Below are positions 27,930-38,872 of a DNA stretch of 64,000 nt, in pieces. The notes beneath the pieces are model-generated. The model had not been told where the DNA came from, searched no databases, and was given only the letters and a program-made list of their open reading frames with translations. Numbering within the stretch: position 1 is the stretch's first letter; every line of letters begins with the position of its first letter. The position numbers and the translations under genes are program-made. Source of the DNA: Brachypodium distachyon (Eukaryota; Streptophyta; Magnoliopsida; Poales; Poaceae). The stretch lies in the NCBI RefSeq assembly GCF_000005505.3, contig NC_016132.3, forward strand, positions 13,134,501-13,198,500, in the 5' to 3' direction.

Positions 27930-29330
27930 ATGTCGTCGTCATCGTCTTACTCTTGCAGGGAGTACCTGACGGTGCTGGCGACGGCGGCGGGGACGGCCAT
28001 GGCGCTCGGCGCCGCGTACGAGCTCCGTGACATGGCCTCCGCCGCCGCCCGCTCCTTCCTCGCCCGTCTCTCCCCCCGCCGCGTCGTCGTCATCGACGAG
28101 ACCGACGGCCTCTCCCCCAACCGCCTCTTCGACGCCGCCCGCTCCTACCTCAGCTCCTCCTCCTCCTCCGTCTCCGCCACCGCCCGCCGCCTCCGCGCCA
28201 CCCGCCTCGAGGACTCCTCCTCCTCCGGCGCCGGCGCCGGCGCCACGGTGGTCACCATAGACCTCGGCGAGCAGACCACCGACTCCCACGACGGCGTCTC
28301 CTACACCTGGCGCCTCCTCGTCTCCCCCAACCCCGGCGCCAACACCAACAATCCCCACACCAAATCCGGCCATGGCGGCCACGGCGGCCACGCCCCGACC
28401 AAATCCTTGGAGCTCACCTTCCACAAGAAGCACACGGAGAAAGCCCTGAGCTCCTACATCCCCCACATAATCTCCGCCGCCGACGAGATCCGGTCCAAGA
28501 ACAGGGCGCTCAAGATGCACATGGTGGAGTACGACGCGTGGGCCGCCGTCGACCTGCGGCACCCGTCGACGTTCGCCACGCTCGCCATGCCCGCCGCCCA
28601 CAAGCGCTCCATCATCGCCGACCTCGACCGCTTCGTCACTCGCAGGGACCACTACGCGAAGACCGGGCGGGCGTGGAAGCGGGGGTACCTCCTCCATGGC
28701 CCGCCGGGGACCGGCAAGTCGAGCCTGGTGGCCGCCATGGCCAACCACCTCAGGTTCGACGTCTACGACCTCGAGCTCCCCGCCGTCTCCTCCAACTCCG
28801 ACCTCCGCCGCCTCCTCGTCGGCGTCGCCAACCGGTCCATCCTCCTAATCGAGGACATCGACCGCAGCAGCAGCGTCGTCGTCAACGGCGGCGGCGCACT
28901 CCGTAACCACCGCGATGCCGGCGCCGGAGACGAGGACGAAGACGGCGGCGGGGGGAAGGTGACGCTGTCGGGGCTGCTCAACTTCGTGGACGGGCTGTGG
29001 TCGACGACGGGGGAGGAGAGGATCGTCGTCTTCACCACCAACCATAAAGAGCGGCTCGACCCGGCGCTGCTCCGGCCGGGCAGGATGGACGTGCACGTCC
29101 ACATGGGGTTCTGCACGCCGGAGTCGTTCCGGGTCCTGGCCGGGAACTACCACTCCGTGGAGGACCATGACATGTTTCCGGAGATCGAGCGGCTGCTGGA
29201 GGAGGTGCCGGTCACGCCGGCGGAGGTCGCCGAGGTCTTGATGAGGAACGACGGCGCCGATGCCGCGTTCCGGGACCTTCTTGAGTTCATTGAGGGGAAG
29301 AGGATGGAAGGTGGTGAGAGCAAAGAATGA
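27930..29330 (+). CDS. AAA-ATPase, BCS1-like plant family (copy 2, intronless)
   Basis: Single exon, 466 aa, very GC-rich. It has the same architecture as copy 1: an N-terminal hydrophobic segment (residues ~10-28), AAA-associated domain, Walker A GPPGTGKSS (residue ~257), Walker B ILLIEDID, and the SRH segment FTTNHKERLDPALLRPGRMD. It lacks the intron that copy 1 has before VTLSGLLNFVDGLWST. A Gly/His stretch (~residues 135-155) and an acidic Gly-rich insert before VTLSG replace conserved sequence. The Lys/Glu repeat tail of copy 1 is absent. It is probably an ER or mitochondrial membrane ATPase. The ATG chosen begins the hydrophobic N-terminus. Its GC content differs sharply from the AT-rich flanks. 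Confidence 0.94.
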   Translation: MSSSSSYSCREYLTVLATAAGTAMALGAAYELRDMASAAARSFLARLSPRRVVVIDETDGLSPNRLFDAARSYLSSSSSSVSATARRLRATRLEDSSSSGAGAGATVVTIDLGEQTTDSHDGVSYTWRLLVSPNPGANTNNPHTKSGHGGHGGHAPTKSLELTFHKKHTEKALSSYIPHIISAADEIRSKNRALKMHMVEYDAWAAVDLRHPSTFATLAMPAAHKRSIIADLDRFVTRRDHYAKTGRAWKRGYLLHGPPGTGKSSLVAAMANHLRFDVYDLELPAVSSNSDLRRLLVGVANRSILLIEDIDRSSSVVVNGGGALRNHRDAGAGDEDEDGGGGKVTLSGLLNFVDGLWSTTGEERIVVFTTNHKERLDPALLRPGRMDVHVHMGFCTPESFRVLAGNYHSVEDHDMFPEIERLLEEVPVTPAEVAEVLMRNDGADAAFRDLLEFIEGKRMEGGESKE

Positions 29331-30230
29331 ATTATAGAAGACATTTCCTACGGAGTACCATATTTGTCAGTACAAATTTTTTTTGTTTCATGTCATGGTT
29401 TCTAAGATTATTGGAACAATCCCTTCTGTTAAAAAAAGGTCTTGCTAGAAGGAAACAGTGCTAAATTACAGAGCAATTTTATTAAGCCACTGGCTATATG
29501 CTACACCTTGGCAACATTCCAGGCTAGTTGTTGTTTTTTCTTTTTTGCGAGGAGCCAGGCTAGTTGCTGTTACCATTAGTTACATCATTTTCAATTGCAT
29601 ATTGCAACGAAGGCACCTTTCTGAACTCGGTTCTGCTAGCAAATTGGGAACACAAGGCAGCAACCCTCCACTGCTCCTGCTAGCTAGCTGATGAAAACAA
29701 CATCTTCCCTCAGCTGAAGCTTGTAGCAAATTTCGAGTAGAGCTCTTGCAAACACATGATCCCAACAATATATATAGTGCTGACCAATGTCTACCGGGTC
29801 TATCTATTATACTTACACTAAGCAATCTCAATCTTAATCACAAATTTACAATTGCCTTCTCTCTAGTCTTTCCCAAACTTACAGTAAACAGCCGTTTCTC
29901 CAGAGAAAATAAATAAAGAATGAAGTATCCAAAACCTTTTTTTTAAAGTAGTATCCAAAACCTGGCCTGACTCTTGCCCGCAAAAAAAAAGAAACCTGGC
30001 CTGACTCTGACAAACACAAGTTTTACAACCTTCTTGTTTCTAAAAAAAGAAAACAGGCGGTCTGGCGCCGTACTGGACCGGCAAACCGCCGGCGAGCAAA
30101 GCAGAGACAGCCGGACGCCGTTTAGAACTGGGCTTACGGGGCCCTTCTTACCGCCCGGTTGGCAACATGGGCTTCGGTGGCAGGCCCAAGTCGAAAGGAA
30201 GCAAGCCTAAGCCCATGAGTCCCAAGAGCC
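29331..30230. other. Intergenic, 3' flank of AAA-ATPase 2
   Basis: AT-rich. Short repeats: CAGGCTAGTTG at 29520 and 29557, and CCTGGCCTGACTCT at 29961 and 29994. ATTTCGAGTAGAGCTCTT near 29730 resembles the stretch near 27770 on the other side of the gene. No gene. Confidence 0.4.
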
Positions 30231-30254
30231 TCAGTGTCCTCGTCGGTCTCGAGG

Positions 30255-30889
30255 CCCTCGCTTAAATACTCTCTTCTCCCTCTCTCGCTTATCTATCGAT
30301 CGATCTCTCTTCCCCCCCTTTCCCTCGGCCGCGTCGCCATCGCCACCGTCGCCGACGCCGTCCGTCGGTCTAGAACCAGAGAAGCGACTGCCCAGGCGCT
30401 GCCGCCCGTAGGTACGTAATCAATCTCCAGTTTAATCGTCCCGCGCGCATTTGAATTTCCTTCCCGTACGTCTCCGCGCCCTTCGTCTCCGGCGCCGGTC
30501 GCCGCGGGCGGCGGGCGGGGGGAAATCGGCCGGTGTGGTCGCTTAGGTTTAATCCGCTGGGCGCTGGTAAAAGGTCGGGAGTAGTTCCCTGATGACTTTC
30601 AAGGGTTCGATTTTATGTTTCGCTGGGGGGGAGTAGTTTCGGTGGCGGAGGACATGGCCGCCGCCGCCGCCGCCGTGGCTAGCTGCTTGACACAGAACCC
30701 GGTACGGAGGAGGTTTACTTGAGTTCACGGTGCCCAATTTTTCAGTTGCTTAACTCGATGGCCAGGTTAGGTTTTGGTACTCTCGATCAGATCATGTCAC
30801 ATCAACTTGTATGCATCCTCGTTTGTGCTGTGCAGGTGTTTGTGACTTTTCCTGGACCTATCAGTGGAGCGGCAGAGGCCGAAACAGAA
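30255..30889 (+). promoter_or_regulatory. Promoter and non-coding first exon of the SIN3-like gene
   Basis: A TAAATA element near 30262 precedes a CT-rich leader. A donor at 30414 (GTAG|GTACGT) and an acceptor at ~30836 (GTGCTGTGCAG) put an intron in the 5' UTR. The second exon runs into the ATG at 30890. Confidence 0.55.
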
Positions 30890-33800
30890 ATGGCGTCGTC
30901 CGCTGATGAGGCGGCCTCCGACGGTGGCGACGTTCGATCCGAAAGGGGGAAGAAGTCGTACATGGCAGAGACTCGACAGTGCTTGGTACTTGCTAGGCAG
31001 AGCCTGCCTCGTGACGTGTACGACGAGTTTGTCAAGACCATGACTGAGATTTGGAAAAGGAGGTATGTGAGATTTTCCGACTGCATTGCCTCCTAGCTTC
31101 TAGCTTATCTGAGATTTTCCAACTGCAGTGTCGATCCTGACGGTGAAATCAGGAATATCTCCGTCGAAAGCTACAAAGAGACGGTCATGGAGCTATTCCA
31201 GGGCCAGCCTGAAGTCATGCAGGGCTTCATCTACTTTACACAAGGCCATAGCCCCTTCAAGGACAATGCTATCCGGATGGAAAATCCATTAGATTTCATT
31301 CAGAGACTGAAGGTGCTCGAGAAAATTCTCATCATCGATCCTCTTGCGGGTGCTTATTTTGTGCCGGTGGTTGTTAACTTGATCTTTACTTTATGCCTGC
31401 AGAGAAACCCTGACATCACTAACGAGGAGTATGCCGCTATTATCAAGACCTTGCTAGCATACAGAAAGCAAGGAGGGACCATGACCGTTGCAGATGTTTT
31501 CCATAATGTACTTGTTAATTCTTCAGTAATTGTATACTTATTTATTTCTCAGCAAAAGATTGGATGGAAGAATGGTTAAAAAACATAGACTGGAAGTATC
31601 AGGGCTGATTCATAGTAATTCTTTGTGTTTGTACTTTGTAGGTGAAGAAATGCTTGAGTAACTGTCCCGAGTTACTAGATGAGTTTATAAAAGTTTATCT
31701 GCCACCTCGCCCAAATGTTGCTCTGCCAGATGAGGAGTCCTGCAGAAATCTGAAGCCTGGTCGAGTGGGCGAGGTAACATATCACATAGCTCATATCATT
31801 ATTTACCATAGCACACGCTGTTCATATGAAATGGCTTATATATCAGTCAGTTTTTATCATATCACGTTGCTGTTGGTTGCAATGTTTATGAGACTTTTCT
31901 CATCAAAATTTACATCATTGTTCTTGTCTATTATATGAACCTATATATGTGACATAATCATCTCATCGGTTCTCCTTTGCAGGCCATTTCAAGCATTACT
32001 CCAGATGCTTATCACAACTTGGATAGTATCCTTATGGAAGATGATGATAGCGAAGAAGGTGCGCCGAAGTTTAATATTCCTTCTGCTCTGAACACAAAGC
32101 ACGCCTTAGGTTCTTGGCTTTGACAATCACCTACGAAGACCAGACACAAACATTCGTCAACCTTTCTTAATAATACGGCTGAAAATGTTGTTTGCAATCG
32201 CTATTATTTTGAAGTGTGCCGCCCTAGCTATTGAGAAATACATCAATATATTTTGCTAGATCTGATCTTTAGAAATGAAATAATAAGATGCAGTCTACAG
32301 CAGGTTCAGTAATTTAATACATGTACTCACCTCTGATAGGTTATGAAGAACCGCCTTGTGCCGAAGAGGGCGAGGAAGACAAGGTTGAGCCCTTGCCAGA
32401 CTGGATTCCCTCAAGAGAAAAGGAATTTCCCCCAAAGGCAGACATCACTAACTGCAAACGTTACACTCGTAGCTATTACCTGCTACCAGATAATGTAAAT
32501 TCCCACAAACTTATGAGCTCCTCATGTAAATTACTGGCACAACTAATTCAAACCTACTCGTCCTCAATCGCAGTGTATAACTCTTCAATCAAGCTACCAG
32601 ACCGAACTGGGAAGGTCTATTTTCAATGATTGTTTGGTTTGTAGCACATCTGGGAGTGAGCGATCAGATGGCTCTAAGTGCAAAACTAAAAATGAATCAT
32701 CTGCTGGGTGTGAGGAATCGGATAGCTGTAAGCCCAAAATTGAAAATAAATTTGAATCAACAATTTCGGCATGTGAAGAGGAAATGTAAGTACCCAGTTC
32801 CTGATTTGTTTTGATGTTCAGCCTTTGTTTCATTCCTTCAGCTATCGGGGGATAATCAATGGTTTTCGTAACTTCCTTTTTATTAATTTAAGATGATTCA
32901 CGGTTGTGTTTTATTTAAGGTTTGAGAGTGACATGCTGTTGCATTGGTTTAGTGAGACTGCTGACTTTATTTCAAATCTCCAACAGCATGTTGACAGAGA
33001 TTTGAAGATTAATGAACATCTATCTCGTAAGAACGATACACTGCCCAGAATGTTTAGAATAAGCCTCTTTGTTCAGTTATTAAACTTAATTTATTTTTGC
33101 CTTTTTTTCTTGTGCAAAGCTCTACACCGGAAGTGCATTCAAAAACTATATAATGATGATTACGATCATTATTGTTTGTTGGAGAGTAAGAACACTAGTG
33201 CTGCTCTTGCTGTTCTACTTTCTCGTTTAAATCAGAAGGTTGAAGATTTGTCGGAGGCACGTTTATGTTTGCATAAGACACGCTCACAGGTTATTGCCAA
33301 AAATTACTACAAATCGCTAGATCATCATGGCCCCTCTTTCAAAATATTGGATACAAAGAGGATGAGCCAAAAAGGTAGTTTGAACTTTCACTCTTCCCAA
33401 AAATAACATTACCTGTAATACTCTATTAGGCCCTGCTAAGCCTAGATCCTACATTAAGCAATGGATTCAAGAAAGTCTTGCATTTTTTTCCTTCTTAACC
33501 ATTGATGCACGTGTCTCTCTTGCAGCTTTGCTGGTTGAAGCCAAAGAAATCAATAAAACGAGGTTGAATGTTGCAGATGAATATGCTAATCCTGTGATGC
33601 ATGAGGACATAAGCAGTATCATTTCCTCTGCATGCGCTTCTGATGAGAAGCAGATGATGACTTGGACAAAACTAGTACATCCATTTCTTTCGGCTAATTG
33701 TCAATGGCCAGACTACTTGAAGGAAACTGTAGCTCACAAAGAGGCTTGTGAAGATTGTGGTATCAAAAAAGATTTCCTTGGTAGCATTCCCAATGATTCA

Positions 33801-35307
33801 CCTGCTCACAAGCTTTCTTTAACTCCCAAGGTATAGCAGGAAATAATCTGTTCATTATCCACGTCAAGTTAAACTAACCTGCACTCTGTTAATTTTCGTT
33901 TCAGAGTGGTGGGAAAAACTCCATCGATTGTAGTTCTTCGCATGATGTTTTTGATGCGGAGATCGAGGAGGGTGAGTTCATACCCGCTAAAGAACCAACA
34001 AGTAGTGATGTTTCTGCATCTGTTGGAGATGGATTGAGCTTTCGATGTCTGGCAACTGATACTTCCCGACCTAGTACTTGTGACCACGGGAATGAGCCTG
34101 AATCGCAGCATGAATCAAGGCAGCACTCCAGAAGAACAGCTAAATCGCGTGGTGTGAAAGGAGGTGCTTGTTGTTCTCTCATGGTGCTCTGCAGGCTTTA
34201 CCAGGTATTCAGGATTTACTTTTACCTTGCTCCCTGTAATTTCTTTTTTTTTTGTTGGCAAGTCAACAAACTAAGCATCTTTTCCACAAACTGCCATGAT
34301 TCGTCCCTGCATTGTAATTTTTTTATGCATTCCTTATATGGCAGATTTTATACGAGAGACTACAAACTGCGAGAAATTTATGTACCAGCGATCTATATGA
34401 AGAGTAATGTCCAGGATGCTGTGAATTGTTCAGTCCTCGCCATTGGAGGGTTTTTTTTATTCACAACATTTTCTTTGAATGGTGCAGATTTAAGGAGAAA
34501 CTCTGCAGACTGCTTGATCACTCTATTGACAATTGCAATTTTGAAGACTTCTGTCTGAAATTTCTTGGGCCAAAGTCCTTCGAACTTTTCACTCTGGATA
34601 AAGTGATAAAGCGAGTCACCAAGCAGGTAATCTAAATCGAACGTGTGATTATGATTATATGATCTATGCATTTAAATGTCTTGTCTTTCTCTATGATTAG
34701 ATCATTATAAATTCGTTGAGTTAACATTATTTGTTCGCCTCAGATTCTTGGGCACGCGTAATACAGTTACTTCTGTTTATTTGCAGCTTTGCATACTTTC
34801 TTCAAGTGATCAAGACAACTCGCTTCTTCAGTTCCTTGAGAAATTAAGAAGACCAATTCAACCCAAAATATTGCCGCAACATCAAAGTGTAATTATGCAA
34901 TCCTTGTTATATTTTACTTGCCAGTTACCACCAGGGTGTTTTGTTATAACAAATTTCACCCCGTTCATCAGGACATATATAGATGCAAAGTACATTCTTA
35001 GGTCTATTTCACATTTATATCAATTGATGCATGTGCTTTCTCCCAGTCACCAACCCAGCAATCAAATGGGCTGCTGAAGCATGATCGGGAGGAGCAAGAG
35101 AAAGCTTCCATTGATGATACTGGAAAACTGACGTCACGCCATTTTCAGAGAAGGTAGTGACCCTTTGAAAAAGGAGTATAAATCCCTACTGATTTCAGCT
35201 CGTTTCCTGTAGTCTAACACGATGCAAATTGTTGCAGGAAAAAACGCAAGTTGGAGAACTGCCCAGGGAGTTGCTCTCAGCTTGGAATAAAGGATTCAAA
35301 CTCGTAG
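30890..35307 (+). CDS. Compact SIN3-like transcriptional co-repressor
   Basis: Coding exons: 30890..31062, 31129..31312, 31403..31507, 31642..31773, 31983..32058, 32340..32494, 32574..32785, 32920..33026, 33120..33374, 33526..33830, 33905..34204, 34345..34403, 34488..34626, 34787..34888, 35047..35153, 35238..35307. All are in phase, giving 826 aa. Two paired amphipathic helix repeats lie in residues ~20-190, with LPRDVYDEFVKTM...ELFQGQPEVMQGF in the first and EYAAIIKTLLAYRK...PELLDEFIKVYLP in the second. A histone-deacetylase interaction domain follows (ITNCKRYTRSYYLLP, then FNDCLVCSTSGSE and FESDMLLHWF). The Sin3 C-terminal region carries SLDHHGPSFK and LYERLQTA. It ends in a basic nuclear-localisation-like RRKKRK. 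SIN3 proteins scaffold deacetylase complexes in the nucleus. Typical plant SIN3-like proteins are much longer with three PAH repeats, so this is a reduced member. Confidence 0.87.
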
Positions 35308-36078
35308 TTGATTAGTAAATGCATGGTTGCTGTATATCTCTATGTATACCTTGTTGTGTAGTATAACATGTTAGATAGCACCAAATGCAATTTTTTATGA
35401 TAGATGTTGACCCTTAGAAGGCCAGATATTTCTTTGTCGGTCAATAAAGTCTGTCAATATTTGCATAATGCACCCACATCAATTTATTGGACTGCTGCAA
35501 AATACATTATTACATATGTGAATCGATCATACGGCCAGAACAGGACTTGATGTAAATCCGTCTTCCGTTGATGGTGTTACTGCCTTCTCAGATGCAAATT
35601 GGGCCGGCTAGCTGCTAGGTTGATAGAAGATGTAGCGGAGGTTTCTTAGTATTTCTCGAGTCAAACTTGGTATAACAAGAGCTAGCAACAGTATCAAGAT
35701 CAAGTGCCGAATATAAAGCTCTAGTCAACACACAAGAACATAAATATCATATGTTACGAAATCCGGCGGATGCATGATCAAGGATGGCACCGAGGCACGA
35801 TATTTGTTAACGAGGTTGGGCTGAATCCTACATCCCGGTGCATGACTACGGGCGCTCCTCCCCCATGATGCCGCAACACCGGCCACCCTGGGCGTCGGCA
35901 CAAAACCGTCGGCTCCCCCTGCGAGACTATTGCTATTATGTTGTCATGATTTTTTTGGACTACTCATGGTGCCTTTATATATTAGGCCCGGGTTACACGT
36001 GTTCGACTCCAACACCTAACCATCTGCTAATCCAAGTCCAACTGTAATTCTACTCGTACACATATTCGACATATATCT

Positions 36079-36350
36079 GCGACGCCTCGCCGCACAGACT
36101 GGGCCTCGGCTTCTGCCCACGCTGCGACGCATGCGGTCCGTCGGCCTCCCGGCACCTGCTCCTGACCCCCTTGCTATCAATCCTGGAATCAGACGTCCCG
36201 CACCTGGCCTCCCTTGTCCTTATGTCCTTTGCCTTTTTCCTTTGAACCCGACCAGAACAACATTACACGTGAAGGCCTAACATACATATACATGCAAGTT
36301 TTCTTCCGTTTCTTCACTACTTGAATTCCAATCCGATTAGTACTCTCACA
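36079..36350 (-). other. Expected polypurine-tract side of the LTR element
   Basis: On the minus strand the bases just before the 3' LTR read GCGGCGAGGCGTCGCAG, partly purine-rich, where a polypurine tract is expected. Weak, stated for completeness. Confidence 0.3.
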
Positions 36351-37055
36351 GCATGTCTTTTTCTTTTTCTTCTTGGAATCCGAGCCAAACTAGTCTTGCA
36401 TGCAAATCCTTCCTTTATTCTATGCCCACGCCGATGACTTTCCTTCCGTCGATTCAAACGAAACCTGCGAACAAAAATCCTTGTGTGCCGCCGTCTTTAC
36501 ACGTATGCAGTAGAACTCTTACTCAGATTTTCAATCCATCTTCCGCAGCCTCGTCCGACGAAACTCTGGTGTCTGTCACCTGCTGCACGAGCACGCAGCC
36601 GCCAGCACTTTGTAAAAGTCGCACCCTTTGCAAATTATATGCACAAATCCGTTTTGCACCCTGGCCACCTACATCGTCGACACAACTCGTCCCCCATGCC
36701 GCCCTGTGCTACACCCGATCCACCGCTATACCGCGATGCATCCCGCCCCGATCTATCCGGTCGTCCTTGCGTCTGGTCACCGGTCTGATCGCGAGCCGAA
36801 GCCGTCGTCCGATCCGCGACGTCTTCCCGGCCACTGTGTCGGCCCGATCACCACGCCTGGTTGATCCTTGCCAACTGCAGCCCATCGAACGGTTCAGGCC
36901 GCCTGCCTGAAGTGTCCGACTCCACCGATCGCAAATCCGATCGCCGTCATGCTCCACCTTGCACCGCATTGGACGTTCCGTGGCGCCCGTCGAGTATGAT
37001 TCTCACACATCCCACAAGATCTTCTGCATCCCCTTAACCTCGCTCTGATACCACT

Positions 37056-37372
37056 TGTTACGAAATCCGGCGGATGCACGATCAAGGATGACACCGAGGC
37101 ACGATATTTGTTAACGAGGTTCGGCCGAAGGCTACATCCTCGGGGCATGACTACGGGCGCTCCTTCCCCCAACGCCGCAACACCGGCCACTCTAGGCGCT
37201 GGCTCCCCCGCGAGTCTATTGCTATTATGTTGTCATGATCTTTTTGGGCTACCCGCGGTGCCTTTATATATTAGGCCCGGGTTACACGTGTTCGACTCCA
37301 ACACCTAACCCTCTGCTAATCCAAGTCCAACTGTAACCCTACTCGTACACATATTCGACATATATCTCAACA
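37056..37372 (-). repeat. 5' LTR of the TRIM-like element (317 bp)
   Basis: Bounded by TG and CA when read on the minus strand and adjacent to the tRNA-Met primer binding site. The partner LTR at 35752-36078 is slightly longer, with several substitutions and small indels. Confidence 0.85.
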
Positions 37373-37610
37373 TCATGCATTTGGTATCGTCGTTGCTTGA
37401 GGAGCTAGCCTGGCGTAATTCAGAAGAATATACATGTACGTACGTCTTTGGTGTCACAATCTAGTGGCAACTTATTTGTCAGCTAACCCTGTTTTCGATC
37501 GACGTAAGAAGAAAGCACATTGAGATAGATTAATTGTCAGTTTGTGATGGAGAGATCTAACGGCCGGCAAACAAACAGTTGGGAATTCAGTTTGTCCATT
37601 CCAATTAAGC

Positions 37611-37874
37611 TAGGATCGAGTTGCATTGTCGATCAAAAGAATGTGGAGGAATTCGGGCTTGAATTTGTAATCTCTAATCTTATTGTGGAGACCTGAATCA
37701 GAATGAATAATAATCTAGTGGCAGGCTAATTAACCATGCGCATGCATACAAAACTTAATTAATTTGCACAGAGCTCATCATCAAAGGAAGCAAATCACGC
37801 GACAGAATCTGATCGATCAGCTGAAGCTAGAAGAAGAAGAAGAAACAAAAATGCAGCAGCAGAGGCGTCCATTA
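37611..37874. other. Intergenic, mostly AT-rich
   Basis: 3' flank of the small minus-strand gene at 37875. Nothing further recognised. Confidence 0.35.
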
Positions 37875-38306
37875 TCAGAGCTGGGGGGTGTCGAGGTATG
37901 TGGCGAGGCTGTCGGAGGATCGGCAGGAGAGCGAGGACGCCGACCGGGGCGTCGTCGGCGGGCGGTCGAGGCGGCGGCCGAAGCTGTCGTAGTGGATCGC
38001 CCCGGCGAAGTCCAGCGGCTGACACCGGCCACCCATCAGGATCGCCCGCCGCCAGATCCCCTCGCCGTCGTCCACGTCGACGAAGTTGCCCTTCTTGCCG
38101 CCGGTGTCCATGGCCGCCGCCGGCCGCGGCGCCACGCTTGCTGCCGTAGTCGCCGTCGAGGACCTCCTGCTGCTGCCGTAGGCGGTGCGGAGGCGGTTGC
38201 GGCGGAGGAGGCGGCGCGTGGCGCGGGAGCAGCGGGCCACCAGGCTCGACACCCGCCCCGCCAGCTGCCCCGCGTAGCTCGTCGCCGTTCTCCCGTGCAC
38301 CGCCAT
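37875..38306 (-). CDS. Small plant-specific protein with conserved C-terminal motif
   Basis: 143 aa in a single exon. The N-terminal half is basic (Arg/Ser-rich). The C-terminal half contains DGEGIWRRAILMGGRCQPLD, followed by FAGAIHYDSFGRRL. I recognise this pattern (W-R-ILMG-CQP-FSG-I-YD) from a family of small uncharacterised plant proteins with no known biochemical function. The chosen ATG lies before the basic stretch. A longer open frame in another phase (37795-38526) covers the same bases but lacks any conserved motif. Confidence 0.8.
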   Translation of the reverse strand: MAVHGRTATSYAGQLAGRVSSLVARCSRATRRLLRRNRLRTAYGSSRRSSTATTAASVAPRPAAAMDTGGKKGNFVDVDDGEGIWRRAILMGGRCQPLDFAGAIHYDSFGRRLDRPPTTPRSASSLSCRSSDSLATYLDTPQL

Positions 38307-38872
38307 GGACGCAAGCAGTACAGTTCTGATCTAGAGTGGAACCAGTGGAGCTGTGTTGCATGCGATCGAGTGAGGAAGAAGGAGTGAGTGAGTGACAGCA
38401 GTTAATGGTCCCACTTATCTGGATCCGCGAGCGAGCTAGCGCGGGAACTTCGGGGGGGCTTTGACTGACCGAGCTTCCCTTAAAGTAGTTCCATGGCCCG
38501 TTTGGTGTAAGCAGGCCGCAGCCCAATTACACGGCCCGTTCGGTGGAAGCAGGCCGCAGCCCAACTGAGCCCGGCGATTTTTGTGAAGTCAAAGAGTTGT
38601 ATGCTTTGCTTGCCAATTTTTGTGAAGTTGAATCGTAACCAAAATAGTACAGTAGTTGTACTAGAATTCTAATCCGTAGGCCGGCCTGCCTTGCGCCGTG
38701 GACGGCCCCAAATCCGTTTCCGTTCCAAATTGGACTGGGGAGAGCCCTCCGATTCATATTTATAGACAGATCGACAAATTTGAGAGATTACTGTAGTTGA
38801 CTGGCAGATAAATAAGGGATTCTCGGGCCCGAGCAGAGCAGCGGAAGGGAGGAAGGCGAGATTTTTACGAGC
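38307..38872. promoter_or_regulatory. Shared upstream region of divergent genes, with tandem repeat and TATA-like element
   Basis: Between the small minus-strand gene and the plus-strand CAF1-like gene. Two 32-bp copies beginning GGCCCGTTTGGTGTAAGCAG lie at 38495-38526 and 38533-38564 (period 38). ATATTTATAG near 38757 is a candidate TATA box for the plus-strand gene, 110 bases before its ATG. Confidence 0.5.

Larger units (their letters stand above)
35752..37372 (-). mobile_element. Non-autonomous (TRIM/SMART-like) LTR retrotransposon, 1.62 kb
   Basis: Direct repeats at 35752-36078 and 37056-37372 share TGTTACGAAATCCGGCGGAT and many later blocks. Read on the minus strand, the LTR runs TGTTGAGATATATG to TTTCGTAACA, and two bases inside the 5' LTR is TGGTATCAGAGC, the initiator tRNA-Met primer binding site (plus 37038-37053). 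The flanks TCATA/TCATG are a probable 5-bp target duplication with one change. The ~960-bp interior has no gag or pol. The 3' LTR lacks its first five bases (TGTTG). Confidence 0.88.
35530..37610 (+). mobile_element. Degenerate Ty1-copia pol (RNase H end), split by a nested LTR element
   Basis: 35530-35751 reads as a broken RNase H with SDANWAG, then SAEYKALVN. After the insert, 37373-37610 resumes with LLEELA, then ATYLSANPVF, KHIEID and KQLGIQFVHS, all with frame changes and stops. These are conserved blocks at the end of copia pol. No LTRs of this host element were identified. Confidence 0.8.

Noticed and set aside
27939..28748. 269-codon minus-strand open frame, Gly/Val-rich
   Set aside because: Antisense shadow of the GC-rich AAA-ATPase exon; no domain and biased composition.
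36353..36910. 185-codon plus-strand open frame inside the TRIM-like element
   Set aside because: Pro/Ser-rich, no gag or pol motif, lies wholly in the element interior and on the strand opposite to the element.
35752..37372. Cassandra-type TRIM (5S rRNA in the LTR)
   Set aside because: I looked for 5S promoter boxes in the LTR and saw none; classified only as TRIM/SMART-like.
37795..38526. 243-codon minus-strand open frame
   Set aside because: Overlaps the 143-aa gene in another phase; the conserved ILMG-CQP motif is only in the shorter frame.
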